Of a stretch of DNA of 64,000 nt, positions 34,600-46,217 are shown piece after piece (within the stretch, counting starts at the first letter, position 1; every line of letters begins with the position of its first letter). The position numbers and the translations under genes are program-made. Origin of the DNA: Neckera pumila (taxonomy: Eukaryota; Streptophyta; Bryopsida; Hypnales; Neckeraceae); NCBI GenBank assembly GCA_963969595.1, contig OZ018412.1, forward strand, positions 28,210,339 to 28,274,338, written 5' to 3'. Below the pieces are notes generated by a model. It did not search any database. It was not told the origin of the DNA and saw only the letters and a list, made by a program, of their open reading frames with translations.

Positions 34600-37520
34600 A
34601 ATGGTAGTTGCCTAAATGCAAAGATAAAGATGGTAGCAGCATCAATTGGCAAAGAGGTGTACAAAAGAGTGACCTAGAAGAGAAATGGGCGGAAATAAAA
34701 CAACTACTCTCTCACATTTGAAGAATTTTTATCCTATTGAAGTTACCTCACCTCAAGGGTTCCTTGTTTACTCATAATTTATTTACATTTACTTGATTTC
34801 ACAAAGTTTTGATTTAGCACAATTGATAGATTTATTACGTAATCTTTATTTTTAAAAATCTTTTCCTTATTTTTTAATCTAATTGTTATAGAACATCTTG
34901 TAGGACATATTTTTATCCTAAACATATTTTTGTAGAATATGATGTTCTATATATTCATATTAAAAATATTTCTATCATGACATTTCATCCATATAGAACA
35001 TCCCCACTTTTTGTTTACTACACCAAAATGGTAGTCTAAATTATTTATCTTAAGAACATTCAATTCAACATGAGTTGTAGTGGTGGTGCTGTAGCAATTA
35101 TGGTGTGAAGGGATGGCGTTATTAGATTGGTTATACTAATTTTCATACTAATTAATTATTCTACCGTACAAAATAATATTTCAGTCTAGTTGCCAGCTAG
35201 CTAGAACTATTTTTTTGAAATTAACCAATTTACCACCATTAGCCTCCCCAAAATTTCAAGAACTATTCTTAAGAAATGTGAAGGGTGTGAATACATGTAT
35301 TATTTTTCAGTTGTCACTACACCAACATTGAATCCAAATTCCACAACCATTGATGCATTTTTCATAGGAATCATTAATTTAATTGTTTTACGGCTGGTGC
35401 AATTTGAACATGATGTTATGGAAGGGTCCATAGCATTTTTAGGCAAAATAAAATATAGCTTAAAAAGGATGTAGCCATAAAATCTTCATTTTAATTTTTT
35501 TTTGTTTTCATCCTATCCCTACATGAATTGATTCAAAACCTCGTACAAAAATCCTAAAGCACTAAATGATCTTGCTAGCCACATTGCTGAAGAGTAAATT
35601 ATATTTTCTTTCTCAATATATTTGAATAAACAGCTTCATCTATTTTGTATGCATTAGTAAGAAGCTCTTGAAATCATTCGTAGCCCAAATAGTGAAATAG
35701 TAGACGTAACGAATTTCAAAGATTAAGGAAGTGAATCGAGCCACAAGTTTTTTGCACATTCTATTTGATCCAAGAGCTACACAATGAGGCTACTATTAAA
35801 TGATCCCCACTAAATTTGAAACCATATGTTTTAAGGGAGTTAATGCATTTTCCTCTTCAAGTGTTAAATGAGCCTCTTCAAGGGGCGTCTAGTGGCAGGT
35901 GTACCAAATTTTCAAAATATTGATTAAGTGTCAAGAAATTTCAAAATGATTTTGTTGAACACTAAATAGGAATATTAAGGGGACCAAAAAAATTAAAGGA
36001 ACTTATTATAGAAACTATAGATGTTTGAAATATGGCGTATAGCCCCCATACACCTAATAACTATTGATGTACAATAAAAATAGATATTTTTACATTGTGA
36101 CATGTTGATTGATTAGTATGGGTCCCCTTAAAACTCCTATTCAATGTAGATATCTCTTGGGATTGCTAATAACTTCATGAAAAGAAAATCAAAATTTGAC
36201 CACAAGAAATTATAAGATCACAACACCTTAAACCCTAAATGATTGATCAAACATTTCATAGTCATTGCCCAATTCAAACAACTTTTTTGGACATTGATAT
36301 ATACATATTTTTTTCAAATTTCAATATTTTCATACATTGTAGATAGAATTATCTTTTAATTGTTTTTGGTTTAAATTGACATCACAATGGTCAAATGGTT
36401 TTTATAAAGAAAATAGCTCAGAATGTTAAATGTTTGTCTGATGTTAAAAAATATTGATGTTTTTGTCTTTAAATCTTTTGCCATTTTGCACTAATCAATA
36501 AAAAATAGAAATTTCGACCAATCTTATCAGTATTTAGATTTTATAAATTAGAAATTACATTCTTGGTGAATTTAAAAAAAAATTGCTTTAAAACTGCTTT
36601 GAAAGAGATTTATGAATATCTTTCAAAATTAGATGGTAGAAATAATTTCTAATCTTGAAGCTTAACATTATGTCACTTTTTATACAAACATCAAAAAAAT
36701 TATAGAAACCATATATTATAACACAATTGAGTCTGCCATGTATCCTTGGAACATTTAGACTTAAAATAAAGGTTGGTTTAGCTCCTAAGCATCTAAATCC
36801 TTTCTTGGATTTTTGCATATTCTTGCGAATATTTATATAAATATATACTCTAGAAGGAGTATATTTTTCCTCAATTTCCTCAAGTTTCATATACAAAAAG
36901 TGTGGTTTTAATAAGCTAAGTATTGGTTTAGATGAAATAAAAAAAATTTGGTAAAAAAAGCCCCTAAAATCTTTCTACTCATTGTCTAGAATTGGTACAC
37001 TGATGCGCTAAGGGATTAGAAGGAATTCTAAAAAACTTTTAGAGGCACAAAGCATAGAGGGGTTCTTTTTCCAAGTATTTGACAAACATTAGAAGGGATT
37101 TGGGGCCAAGAAAGGGCGTTTCAGGCTTGTTTTCCAATCTGTTCCCATGTTGTGAATAGTGGTATGGGCTATCAAAAAATTATATTTTCAGAAACAAAAA
37201 AAAATCTTTTTCTTTTTTGAAAATTTGATGTGGTCGAAGTTCGACCATGTTACCCTGCTGCAGTGGCGCAGTTTCAGCAGTCAGGAACTGCGCAAAACTT
37301 TTGGAGAACTTATGGAAATTCATGGCCCTTTAGAGGGCCCAAATTCTCTCTTATACTATCTTTCATCTGACATAATGATGTAGCATAAAATTTCTTTCCA
37401 TACAATATAAAATTGGGCCATTAGAACATGGGGATTGGACATGTGGAAGTTATACTCTTGGAGTTAAGGCTTTGGATGTTGGATTCCCAAAAGAATAATG
37501 AGGATGACTTAAAATGATTA
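34600..37520. other. AT-rich intergenic, no gene seen
   Basis: Very AT-rich, with stops in every frame at short intervals and no repeat ends that could be paired. Confidence 0.35.
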
Positions 37521-37530
37521 CTACTGTTAA

Positions 37531-38272
37531 CCCCTAAAGGACCAAACACCGTTTTTAGGCAACATAGCAATTTTGGGCAGCTCACTACAAATGGAGTTTT
37601 TTATTTTTTTTCTTAAAAATTTTTACACAACGTGTGTCCGAGGAGTAGCTTTAAGGCCCAACAATTTTTGTAACTATTGACTACATAGTTAAAAGTTATT
37701 GCATAATATGTGATTTTCTTTGAACTTTGGGCAGCCCGGGTAATTCAAAAAAATTCTTTAATAATGACTTTTGAAAAATAAAAAAACTTGAAATTAGTTC
37801 TTTAGATTTATATACACATGAAAAACTTTGAATCATTCAATTTCAATCAATGAGTCAAAAGTTATGAGGAATTTATGTTTAAGGATAGGTACGGAGTCTT
37901 TGAAACCATAACTACCAGCAAACTAAAACTTCTCATAACTTTTGACTCACTGATCAAAATTGAATGATTTAAAACTTTCCACATATATATAAATCTAAAG
38001 AACCAATTTTATTTTTTTTATTTTTTTTAAAAGTCATTTTTAAAGAAATTTTTTGAGTTGCCCGGGCTGCCCAAAGTTCAAGGAAAATCACATATCATGC
38101 AATAACTTTTTAACTATATAGTCAATAGTTACAAAAATTATTGGACCTTAAAAGCTACTCCTCGGACACATGTTGTGTAAAATTTTTAATGAAAAAAAAT
38201 AAAAAACTCCATTCATAGTGAGCTGCCCAAAATCGCTATGTTGCCCAAAAGCGGTGTTTGGTCTTTTAGGGA
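37531..38272. mobile_element. TTAA-flanked MITE, copy F, near-complete hairpin
   Basis: It starts CCCCTAAAGGACCAAACACC, ends GGTGTTTGGTCTTTTAGGGA and is flanked by TTAA at 37527-37530 and 38273-38276. The whole 742-bp element folds on itself around about 37900. Examples: GCAACATAGCAATTTTGGGC (37560) against GCCCAAAATCGCTATGTTGC (38225), and AACTTTTGACTCACTGATCA against its complement near 37850. A transcript through it would form a ~370-bp double-stranded stem. No coding content. Confidence 0.8.
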
Positions 38273-38279
38273 TTAATCC

Positions 38280-39690
38280 TTGAACAATGCAACGGAAGTT
38301 TCTTGTCTAATGGATGATACATAATCCTTTTATGTAAGACAAAAGTGTAGATGTTCATCCTTAGAATTTTGTGTAGCAAGGAGAAGTCTTCTACAATAAT
38401 TTGACCTCCATTGAGTTTTTTGTTTTTTTTAAATATTCTTTTAAGCAAATGGTTCACATAGTAGACCAAAGGATGTTTTCTAAACCAACATTTAAGGGTT
38501 AATTACATGCTCAATGTTTAGTACAACATGATTGCAATGTTCCAATTCTTCATAGTATTCAATTTAATATTGTATGTACCAAAGAAAACAAATAATGAAA
38601 AATTTATAAAATTTTTTTTCAAGTAAACAAACAATTGTATACGAGAAGCTTGTCCAATTATATTAGCACGAGCTTGCTTTATGAGTGAGGTCCAATTCAA
38701 ACTTTCTCACATGTAATTAGCTTTTGTTGATATAGCACTTCTTCTCCTTCAATTCTCAACCAATAGTAAAAACCTACATGTCAACATTGGTTTGTTTTGA
38801 TTTGAATAGGATAACATTCTTGTCAAAAAGAAATCATCATTTAGACAACATACTACTAAAAGTGTTCATTTTTAATACTCCTACTATAGGCTCTAAGCCA
38901 TTTCATCAACCAAACCATTGCAAGTTTGCAACACCAAGCCAAGGAAATTCAGATGATACCTCTTGTTGTAGACACACTAGATTACATGTGTCAATTAAAG
39001 CATTCCAACATACATAAGGGGTGTGAGTATTGGAAGATCACTTTGGGTACAAGAGCCAAATCTCTTGGTGTAATCTCTTGACACCATCAGTGTTAATGAA
39101 AATTTTATGCAATCATTCAAATGAGACTGAGGCTGTGGACCACTGTAAGTGACAGTACACAACCCCATTTTCTGCCCAAAGATCACTGGAAATAGACATT
39201 AGCGTAGTCACGCTGACAGTGGCTAACACAATTTCACGTAACTTGCCAACTGAAGGCCAACGGAGTGTATGAATGGATGAATTGCTGTCGGTAACTGGGG
39301 TCAGTATAAATGACGAGATTATGTCGTCATAATTTTAGTATCCTCTACCTCGGATAAGGTCATGTTGACAAAATTTGACATCTAGGGCTTTAGTACCGCC
39401 AGTAGGAAAGTAAATGCAAGAGGATCAATTTGCGTGACCCCGTCACATTTCAATAGGCAGGCAGAATAATCTCCTGGCTTGCAATCGAACTGCCTCTCTA
39501 AGCTCCTTCCATTGCGTTTGACCTACAGAATCTTCAAAGGTTCAACTAAATCACTTCAAGCTGCATATCAGAAGAAGCTCCACAATTGAGCGTCACCATC
39601 CATCCACAAAAGCAAATTGCCAGGCAGAAGAAGAGGTGTATTCCCAGCGTATGGTTTCTAACCCTTCTTCGAGCTGAGATTTTGAAATAC
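38280..39690. other. Intergenic, no confident gene
   Basis: AT-rich to 39000, then of more balanced composition. The balanced part may be the 3' flank of minus-strand transcription from the 40-42 kb gene. No coding exon is confirmed. Confidence 0.3.
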
Positions 39691-39696
39691 CAGCGA

Positions 39697-40100
39697 TTCA
39701 CCACTATATAGCCCACCTCTTGAACCCGTTATGTATTGCAATTCCTGAAAATCCACAATGTGCCGTCAAGACCTGTGCAGAAGATTCTTTTACCCAAGGA
39801 TTCATGGTATTAAAAAAGTCCAGTATGGTTGTGATCATATTCTGAAAAGTATAATCAAATGGGTCAAATTTAATATCACTAGAATCGATGAAGAACACTG
39901 CATGTGATTGTGCGAAAATAAAAGAACATTAACAACAATGTGTACACGTGACACAATGACGCACTGAAGAGTTCACACGAAATCACAACAACGTATGGCG
40001 GGTAAGTGAGGAATTCCATAAGGCAACATCCGCGTAGTTTACCTGCTTCCAGCGCAGGTTGCGATTCTCGTCCAACTTATGGTCGGTATTCCACGCATTT
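39697..40100 (-). other. Possible exon-like block of unknown function
   Basis: On the minus strand, 40043-40100 is bounded by an AG acceptor and a GT donor. A second block starts after 'cacatgcag' at 39897 and can be read to 39704, but the two do not join in a consistent coding phase. The second block resembles 47641-47790 inside the HAD gene ('tgttcttca', 'gtgatat', 'ccca', 'aatatgatca' in order). This may be 3' UTR of the MOS2-like gene, a noncoding transcript, or a remnant of an unknown gene. Confidence 0.3.
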
Positions 40101-40625
40101 CTGCAAATGAAGAACATCATGACATCAAATCAGTCAATCCTACAATCAGTGAATTGAGTTAAAGTTATCAAAAGAAGATACAACGAAACCCCCAAAACGA
40201 AAAGCATCAGACGTTGGTAGAAAGCTGACCAATTCAAGCCATGAAAAGTGTAGGTGTTGACGTACGCAGCTCAAAGATGATACTCCAGCAAACAGATTGT
40301 TAGATTGAAGATACTTAGATTGTTAGGTTGGAGTTCTTTTCTGTCTCAAAAAAGATGGTGACATTCAAACACGATTTCTGAGGATGTCAAGAGTGTCAAC
40401 AATGCGATAAGGAGTTGAAAGAGTTGTTCAAAGTGGCTATCAGCCAGCCTAAGGTTCCTGTTGGTATGCCTTTTGCATTAACTCTATTTCTGTTCCCTTT
40501 TCCTTTTCCGCTTGTTCGGTTTGGAGTTATGCCATCTGTGGGCGTACAGACAAGAACTACTACATACGTCCTCGATGTCACGATAGCAGTTTCCCACTAC
40601 TCTCCAAGCATCCCATTTGCTTACT

Positions 40626-41969
40626 CTATCTTCTCTCACTCCGGTCTTTATGACCCCGTCTCTCACCTCTCCTGTCACCCTCACTGCGCCGATGTCCTCT
40701 CTTTGCATATCTCTCATCCTCTCCTTCACTGTGTCGATGGCCTCTCTTTGCATGTCTATCATCCTCTTCCTCATGGTGTCCATGGCTTCTCTTTGAATAT
40801 CTATCATCCTCTTCCTCATGGTGTCCATGACCTCTCTTTGAATGCCTCTCATCCTCTTCCTCACGGTGTCCATGGCCTCTCTTTGAATGCCTCTCATCCT
40901 CTCGATGCTTCTCAGAGGAGGTTTTCCCTCTCGATTCTTCCGTTCTTGCCCTGTGCCTATCCTGACTTTTTTCTGATTTCCCATTTGCAGTACGCAGCTC
41001 CCCTATCTTCTTCATCGCAGACTCCTCTTCCCACGACCCCACATCTGCAAGCTCATCGTCATAAACCACCACTCTCTCTCCACTCTTGACCAATTTGACT
41101 AGAACTTGAGAGCTTTTGTCACCTTCATCATCGATAGAAACGACCTCTCCACTGCGCCCACGATGCGGGCCTGCAATAATCGACATAATTTTTCCCTTCG
41201 CCACACCTCGCCTCACCGGCTTCGTATCTTGCTCCCCAGCATTCCTAGTTCGACCGATCGCAGCTGCCCCCAAGTCTGGCCGCCGCTCAGGCCGAGACTC
41301 ACCTGGCTTGATATACTTCTTGTTAATTTCCTTTGGCGGTGCCGGAACCGCCCCTAACCCTAACGTCCCCTGCCTCCTCTCAAATTCAATCGGTGCCACC
41401 ACAGCCGTCGCGTTTCGCCCAACCGGCTTTCCTTTTTCCCACCCCATGCCTCGCAAAAGCGCTTCACCAAAATCTTCCACGGGCAACTCCTCGTAAGTTT
41501 CCAGCGTCGCTTCCTCCGGCAAATTCAACAAATCGTCTCGCAGCTTCTGATCCTCCGCTTCTTTCATCGAAATCGTCCGCGTCGGACCCTCCGCCTCGCC
41601 CTCCTCATCTCCACGGGTCCTCATCACGGTCAGTCCATACACCACATTGGGCTTCGGCCCGGCACCCATCGTCTCCATCTCGAAAGTCTCCTCGGTGGAC
41701 CTCGTCGCATCCGCTTCCATCCGAATGTTCTTCATGCGCTCCTCCGGCCGCCAGGAATTCTCCTGCTTCGGCACCACGCGAGCCCCGCGGGCGGCCCCAG
41801 GGTTGGCCAGCACCACGCCGGCCTCGGCGTCCACGCTCGTCACATACTCCACCGCCTCCACCGATGACGACGCAGCCTTGGGAGGCAAAGGAGGACGGCG
41901 CTGCGAGGAAGAGGACTTAGGGATCGAGAAAGAGACTTTCATCGGCGCTGCAGGCTCGCGCTGCGCCAT
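40626..41969 (-). CDS. MOS2: MOS2/GPKOW-like G-patch and KOW nuclear RNA-binding protein
   Basis: Arabidopsis MOS2 and its animal and yeast relatives GPKOW and Spp2 are nuclear RNA-processing factors; MOS2 is needed for innate immunity and miRNA maturation. This intronless 447-aa frame starts MAQREPAAPMKVSFSIPKSS, the family's N terminus. A G-patch lies at about 160-206 (LPVEDFGEALLRGMGWEKGK, then IEFERRQGTLGLGA) and one KOW motif at about 257-285 (GKIMSIIAGPHRGRSGEVVS). From ~357 to ~436 the chain is five imperfect 15-residue units of the type HSKRGHGHHEEEDDR, and it ends RSERR. The family's second KOW domain is missing, and no downstream exon for it is seen. Absence of introns is usual for plant MOS2 genes as I recall them. 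Confidence 0.85.
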   Translation of the reverse strand: MAQREPAAPMKVSFSIPKSSSSQRRPPLPPKAASSSVEAVEYVTSVDAEAGVVLANPGAARGARVVPKQENSWRPEERMKNIRMEADATRSTEETFEMETMGAGPKPNVVYGLTVMRTRGDEEGEAEGPTRTISMKEAEDQKLRDDLLNLPEEATLETYEELPVEDFGEALLRGMGWEKGKPVGRNATAVVAPIEFERRQGTLGLGAVPAPPKEINKKYIKPGESRPERRPDLGAAAIGRTRNAGEQDTKPVRRGVAKGKIMSIIAGPHRGRSGEVVSIDDEGDKSSQVLVKLVKSGERVVVYDDELADVGSWEEESAMKKIGELRTANGKSEKSQDRHRARTEESRGKTSSEKHREDERHSKRGHGHREEEDERHSKRGHGHHEEEDDRYSKRSHGHHEEEDDRHAKRGHRHSEGEDERYAKRGHRRSEGDRRGERRGHKDRSERR

Positions 41970-42005
41970 GGTGCGCGAGCGTCAACCCTTCCCAGCAAGC
42001 AGCTA

Positions 42006-42082
42006 AACCCAAACCCTAAACCAAGGTTTATGAAAGACGAGAGCAACAACGAGCAGCAGCTCAAGGAAAGGTAGGGTTTCTG
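42006..42082 (-). promoter_or_regulatory. Telo-box motifs in the MOS2-like leader
   Basis: AAACCCTAAA lies at 42011-42020, about 45 bp upstream of the ATG, and a second partial motif (TAGGGTTT on the plus strand) lies near 42073. Telo-boxes in 5' leaders are a known feature of plant translation and RNA-processing genes. Function here is inferred from position only. Confidence 0.45.
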
Positions 42083-42366
42083 TGCGAATACTGAAAACGG
42101 ACGGAGCAACGGAGAGCTCGATCCTAAAGAAAAGACCAGACCAGTAACTTAGCAAGCAAGGCAGGCAGGCACGCAGCAGCAAGTGCAGGACGGGTGCAAT
42201 ACTGCAATTCAGGAGAAGGCTTCAAAAACACCGAAACTGGGCCATGAGACAAAATTCCAAGGACGGATTGACGGACGAGCAAGACTTCTTGCACACTACA
42301 GTTAAGTTAATCGTAAAGTGAACCCCAGTTTGTAGAAGGGGTCACAGGAAGGTTTAACTAACAATA

Positions 42367-42560
42367 CTCCCTCCGTCCCGAAATGATTGTCCATCTTTCT
42401 AAAAATAGATGTCCAGAAATGATTGTCCACTACTTCAAATTTAGTTATATGAAGATGAAATTCATGAAATAGTCAATATGTCACAATAAGAATTTCAATT
42501 AGATGAAGATACAATTCATGAAATAGTCAATGTCAATTCCACAAAGACACAATTCATGAA
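42367..42560. mobile_element. Solo end of a Stowaway/mariner-type MITE
   Basis: TA followed by CTCCCTCCGTCCCGAAATGA is the classic terminal sequence of plant Stowaway MITEs and mariner elements. The matching inverse end (GGGACGGAGGGAG) is not found downstream. Just beyond, ATTCATGAAATAGTCAAT occurs three times (42462, 42510 and 42551). A truncated copy is likely. Confidence 0.55.
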
Positions 42561-42599
42561 ATAGTCAATTTTTGTTACCCAAGATGCTTATAATAAGTT

Positions 42600-44220
42600 G
42601 CTCACAAGTTGCTCAAGAAAAATCTAACCGTAAACTATCTTTACGAAATCTTCATGGGGTACAAAGACAAGATGGGAAACAATGGGTTGCTATGCTCAAT
42701 ATTCATTTTCGGTAGAAAATCAGAAGCTAGCGGGTGATTTATCATATAAATTTACAGCATCAAATTTCCCGCTTTAAGTAGTTCAGACTTTAAACTTGAT
42801 ATTGCCGTTTTTGCAAACCGTTGAGTAAATCAAGAGTTAATCTACATGTCTGCATTCATTACTTTACCAAATTCTCAAATTTTGCCTTAGACCTTCTACA
42901 GTAGCTTGTCCTCGAATGAGTGCTTTTGGATTTCTTAACTAAAGTAGATGATGCATGTACTCAAACAAGTTAATTAGAGGATTCTACGGTTGGATTTGTC
43001 AAAAAACAAATGTAGATGAAGACTTTAGCCTTGCTTTGGAGACTAGTATTTTAAAGGAATTTGGGGCTTCTAAACATGAAATAACTTCAGAGGTTAATTT
43101 TGAAATTGATTATAAAATAATCAAAATTCCTTCAACATATTTATATCATTGAATCATATAGAGCATTCTTTATTGTTTCTATTGAAATAAATATTATATA
43201 TATTTTTAGAAGCATCTTCAATGAATATTAATTGAATAAAGTACAATTTTCAAAATATTCATCATACACTAGTTGCAATGATGGCTAAGCACTAATGAGT
43301 ACAATAAACATATCTTCTATGATTTAGTAGTCAATTTTTGAACTAACAATTTGCAAAGATACATTATAATTGCTCCTTGCCTTTGAGTCTTGATAGTGGG
43401 TGGCCCATCCATGCATTAACTACTAAATACCTAATCAACCATTTTATAACTACTATCCAACTTCAAAGGCTATCCAATTTTTTTTGAAATATTTTTTTTG
43501 AAATTTCATGTTTTTTCATATAATTTGTCAAGTTGTGTTTCTATAGCTAAAAATCTTTTAATTTGGACAAAAACTCTATTTTGGGTGATTGTTCAAAGTT
43601 AAACATGTCAGAAAATGCTCTGTATCTATAGATTCTCTTGAGAGAAAAGAACTTGCCAATCAAAGGCTATCATAAGAAAAAAATTGCATATACCAACAAG
43701 TGGATAAGGGATTGATTGGTTCGACCATGTATTAAATGGACACACTCAAGTAAAATTTCTATTTTTTCAATGTACTTCCCTTGATTGCAAGGCTCTAAGA
43801 AAATCTTCCATTGCTCCAATCCTTGAGAATACTAGCATATGCATTCTTAAATATTCATAAATTTATATAGTCATAATAGGAAAACTCTTCTTTTAAGAGA
43901 ATTCTTTTACAAGAATTTGAGACTATATAGTCCCACTCAATCATTTTGTCCAAGAAAAAAAAAGTTGTTTTTTCAAAAATTGAACTTTGATTGAAGATAT
44001 TTTAAAAATCTATACAGTCAAAGTCTTTGAAAATTGGAAGGTAAACTAATTTGATGGTAATCAATAAGATCCTATTATTAAATATTTCACAAAATGATTC
44101 AAAAATAAATAAATTATACAAAAAAACTCATCTTATTATATGGTGTCAAGATTTATGCACTAACTAAGAGTGGTTTATGCATTTAGAGAGGTGCAATAAT
44201 GACCACCTAACTAATGTCTA
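42600..44220. other. AT-rich intergenic, no gene seen
   Basis: Dense stops in all frames. No paired repeat ends seen. Confidence 0.35.
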
Positions 44221-44225
44221 CTTTA

Positions 44226-44960
44226 TCCCTTAAAGATTAGAGACTATGTTTTCACCAAAATCGCTCCAAAATTGCCATTTCTAGTACAAATACTAAATTT
44301 TAGAAAAAAAAACATATTTTAAAAATGTAACTGTTGGATCCTGTAGTAAACTAGTTTGAGAAGTTGTGGGAAAAGTTTTAGAAATTTCCACCGTGTAGTT
44401 TGCAAGATAATAGCATTTGAATTCACAAAATTTTTTTTTTTTTGTCTTTGCAAAACTCTGAGCTGCTGCACTTCACAAGGTCATATTTGTATGAAAAGAT
44501 TTTCAAAATGGTGGTTACTCTTTGCATTCATTCTTTACAGCAAGTTGGCTATATGCTTGAAAAATTTCAAATCATTTGGAATTGCACAATATATAGGAAA
44601 CAAATAGTAAGTAGAAAAAAGTAGAGAATGATTTAAAAATACAAAATTGTTAAGAATTTAGATATGGAATTGAAAAATGCCAGTCCCAACTGTTGTAATG
44701 TTTTAATAACAATCTACACCTAATATATTTTTATTTTTTTCAGAAATATTGAAAATTGAATTGAGCCTTAAAGTTACTCCTCCTACACTACTTTTAAAAA
44801 AAAAATGCTTCAAATTGGGCCTCCCTACTATCTACATACTTGACAATTATATACTAAGAGAGGATGCACTACCATAAGTTCTACTGTACTTCCATTTCAA
44901 AAATGACAATTTGGAGGTGATTTTGGAGGGAAGAGACCCCTTGGGCAATTAGGTATTAGG
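44226..44960. mobile_element. Degenerate TTAA-family copy H
   Basis: The left end (ATCCCTTAAAGATTAGAGACTA) is a worn form of the family terminus. The following 400 bp match copies C and D inverted or direct, for example 'caccaaaatcgctccaaaattgccatt' (split here) and 'gaaatttccaccgtgtag'. The right end is not clear. The last part, 44853-44890, is a solo end of the TAGAACCTCTCTT family. Confidence 0.5.
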
Positions 44961-45095
44961 AAGAAGGCCCTTGTCATTGTCATATGAAATTCAAAGGATG
45001 TTCAATGTATGGAACTCAATGTTCTAGATGCAACTTTCATATGAGAGTTTTCGTTTTCGGAAATCAACTAGGGATTGACATTGGTGCGCAGTTGC

Positions 45096-46217
45096 GCACA
45101 GCTATCGGTGATTCTCTCACTTCAAAGTAATGACACAACAAAAAGAGATGAATTGAACTGCACGGAAGTCCAGATTTGAAAAACTACAAACCTTGCGATA
45201 GGATTTAGAGATCCTAAAGTTGCAAAGATGATTCAAGGTCTTCCGAGTACAAGAGCTTGCACAAAACTCACCAACTGGTTAGTAAAAGCCCGAGCGGATG
45301 ATGTTGATTACGGGTTGACTACAAGCTGTCAAGTTATCGGCAAATCAAAGTTGCCAAGGTCCCTGCAAAGAGTAGAACCGCAAGAACAAAACCTTCTCTA
45401 AACTACGAACCTTGGATTGACCAATTGAAGCTCCGACATGCCTGATGACTAGGGGGCTGAGTACCCACATGAAAATCAGGGCAGCTGGGAAAAGCGCTCG
45501 CACTTTTATTTACATCTCCCCGATGATCGAATTTGGAAAGCTACAATTAGACGCGGAATTAGGTGAGAGGTTGAGAAACAAACACAAAATGCCACAGACC
45601 GGGTTCCTGGGGGAGCTCCAAGAAGCTTGCTGCCCCGATTTACTCCCATCCACCACATGGCCATGGATTTATCAGTCATTGACTACATACAAAAGCTCAC
45701 TTCTTAGCTGCATCCATTTCTTTGCTAAAAAATTGATAGCATCGGAATGTTAGGTGGTTCAAGTGGTGTAACTTTCCAACCAAAACCTCAGACCCCATGA
45801 TTGGGAAATAAAAATTGTCTGACATGCATATCCAAAGTTAAAAAAGATGAACAAATTATGAATAACCTGGAAATGGAGCTTTTGATAAACCAATGGATGC
45901 AACAATTAGGGATAATTGCTCATGAAATGCAGGAACGTAGAGATCCAGCCTTCTGATGTGCTTGCTGGTTGAGACAGGAAACTAGTGGCACATAATCCGC
46001 TACCGCACTGTTCGAGTAGCAGGTTGCAAAACGCGGTCTGCAAGCTCTTCAAATGACATTACATCCACCTTCCAAAGCCTGTCATCAAGTATCCTTAATT
46101 CACAACTGGAAACAGTAGAGCTGAAAGCGCAAGAACACCTCCCCGTGACCACCTCCTCATCTCAAAAGCATGCATCAGATATGATTAAAAGATGTCCAAC
46201 AGCACTAGGCGAAGATA
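45096..46217 (-). repeat. Source copy of the segment duplicated at 24.1-25.0 kb
   Basis: It includes the HAD gene's last exon and about 900 bp of its 3' flank. It matches 24076-25040 over nearly all of that interval, in the same orientation, with one extra stretch near 45300-45470. Because the intact gene is attached here, this is the likely parent copy. Confidence 0.7.

Noticed and set aside
40415..41089. 224-codon plus-strand frame across the MOS2-like gene, and a 166-codon minus frame at 40484-40984
   Set aside because: Both are shadows of the 45-nt repeat that encodes the charged MOS2-like tail. A repeat length divisible by three keeps other frames open too.
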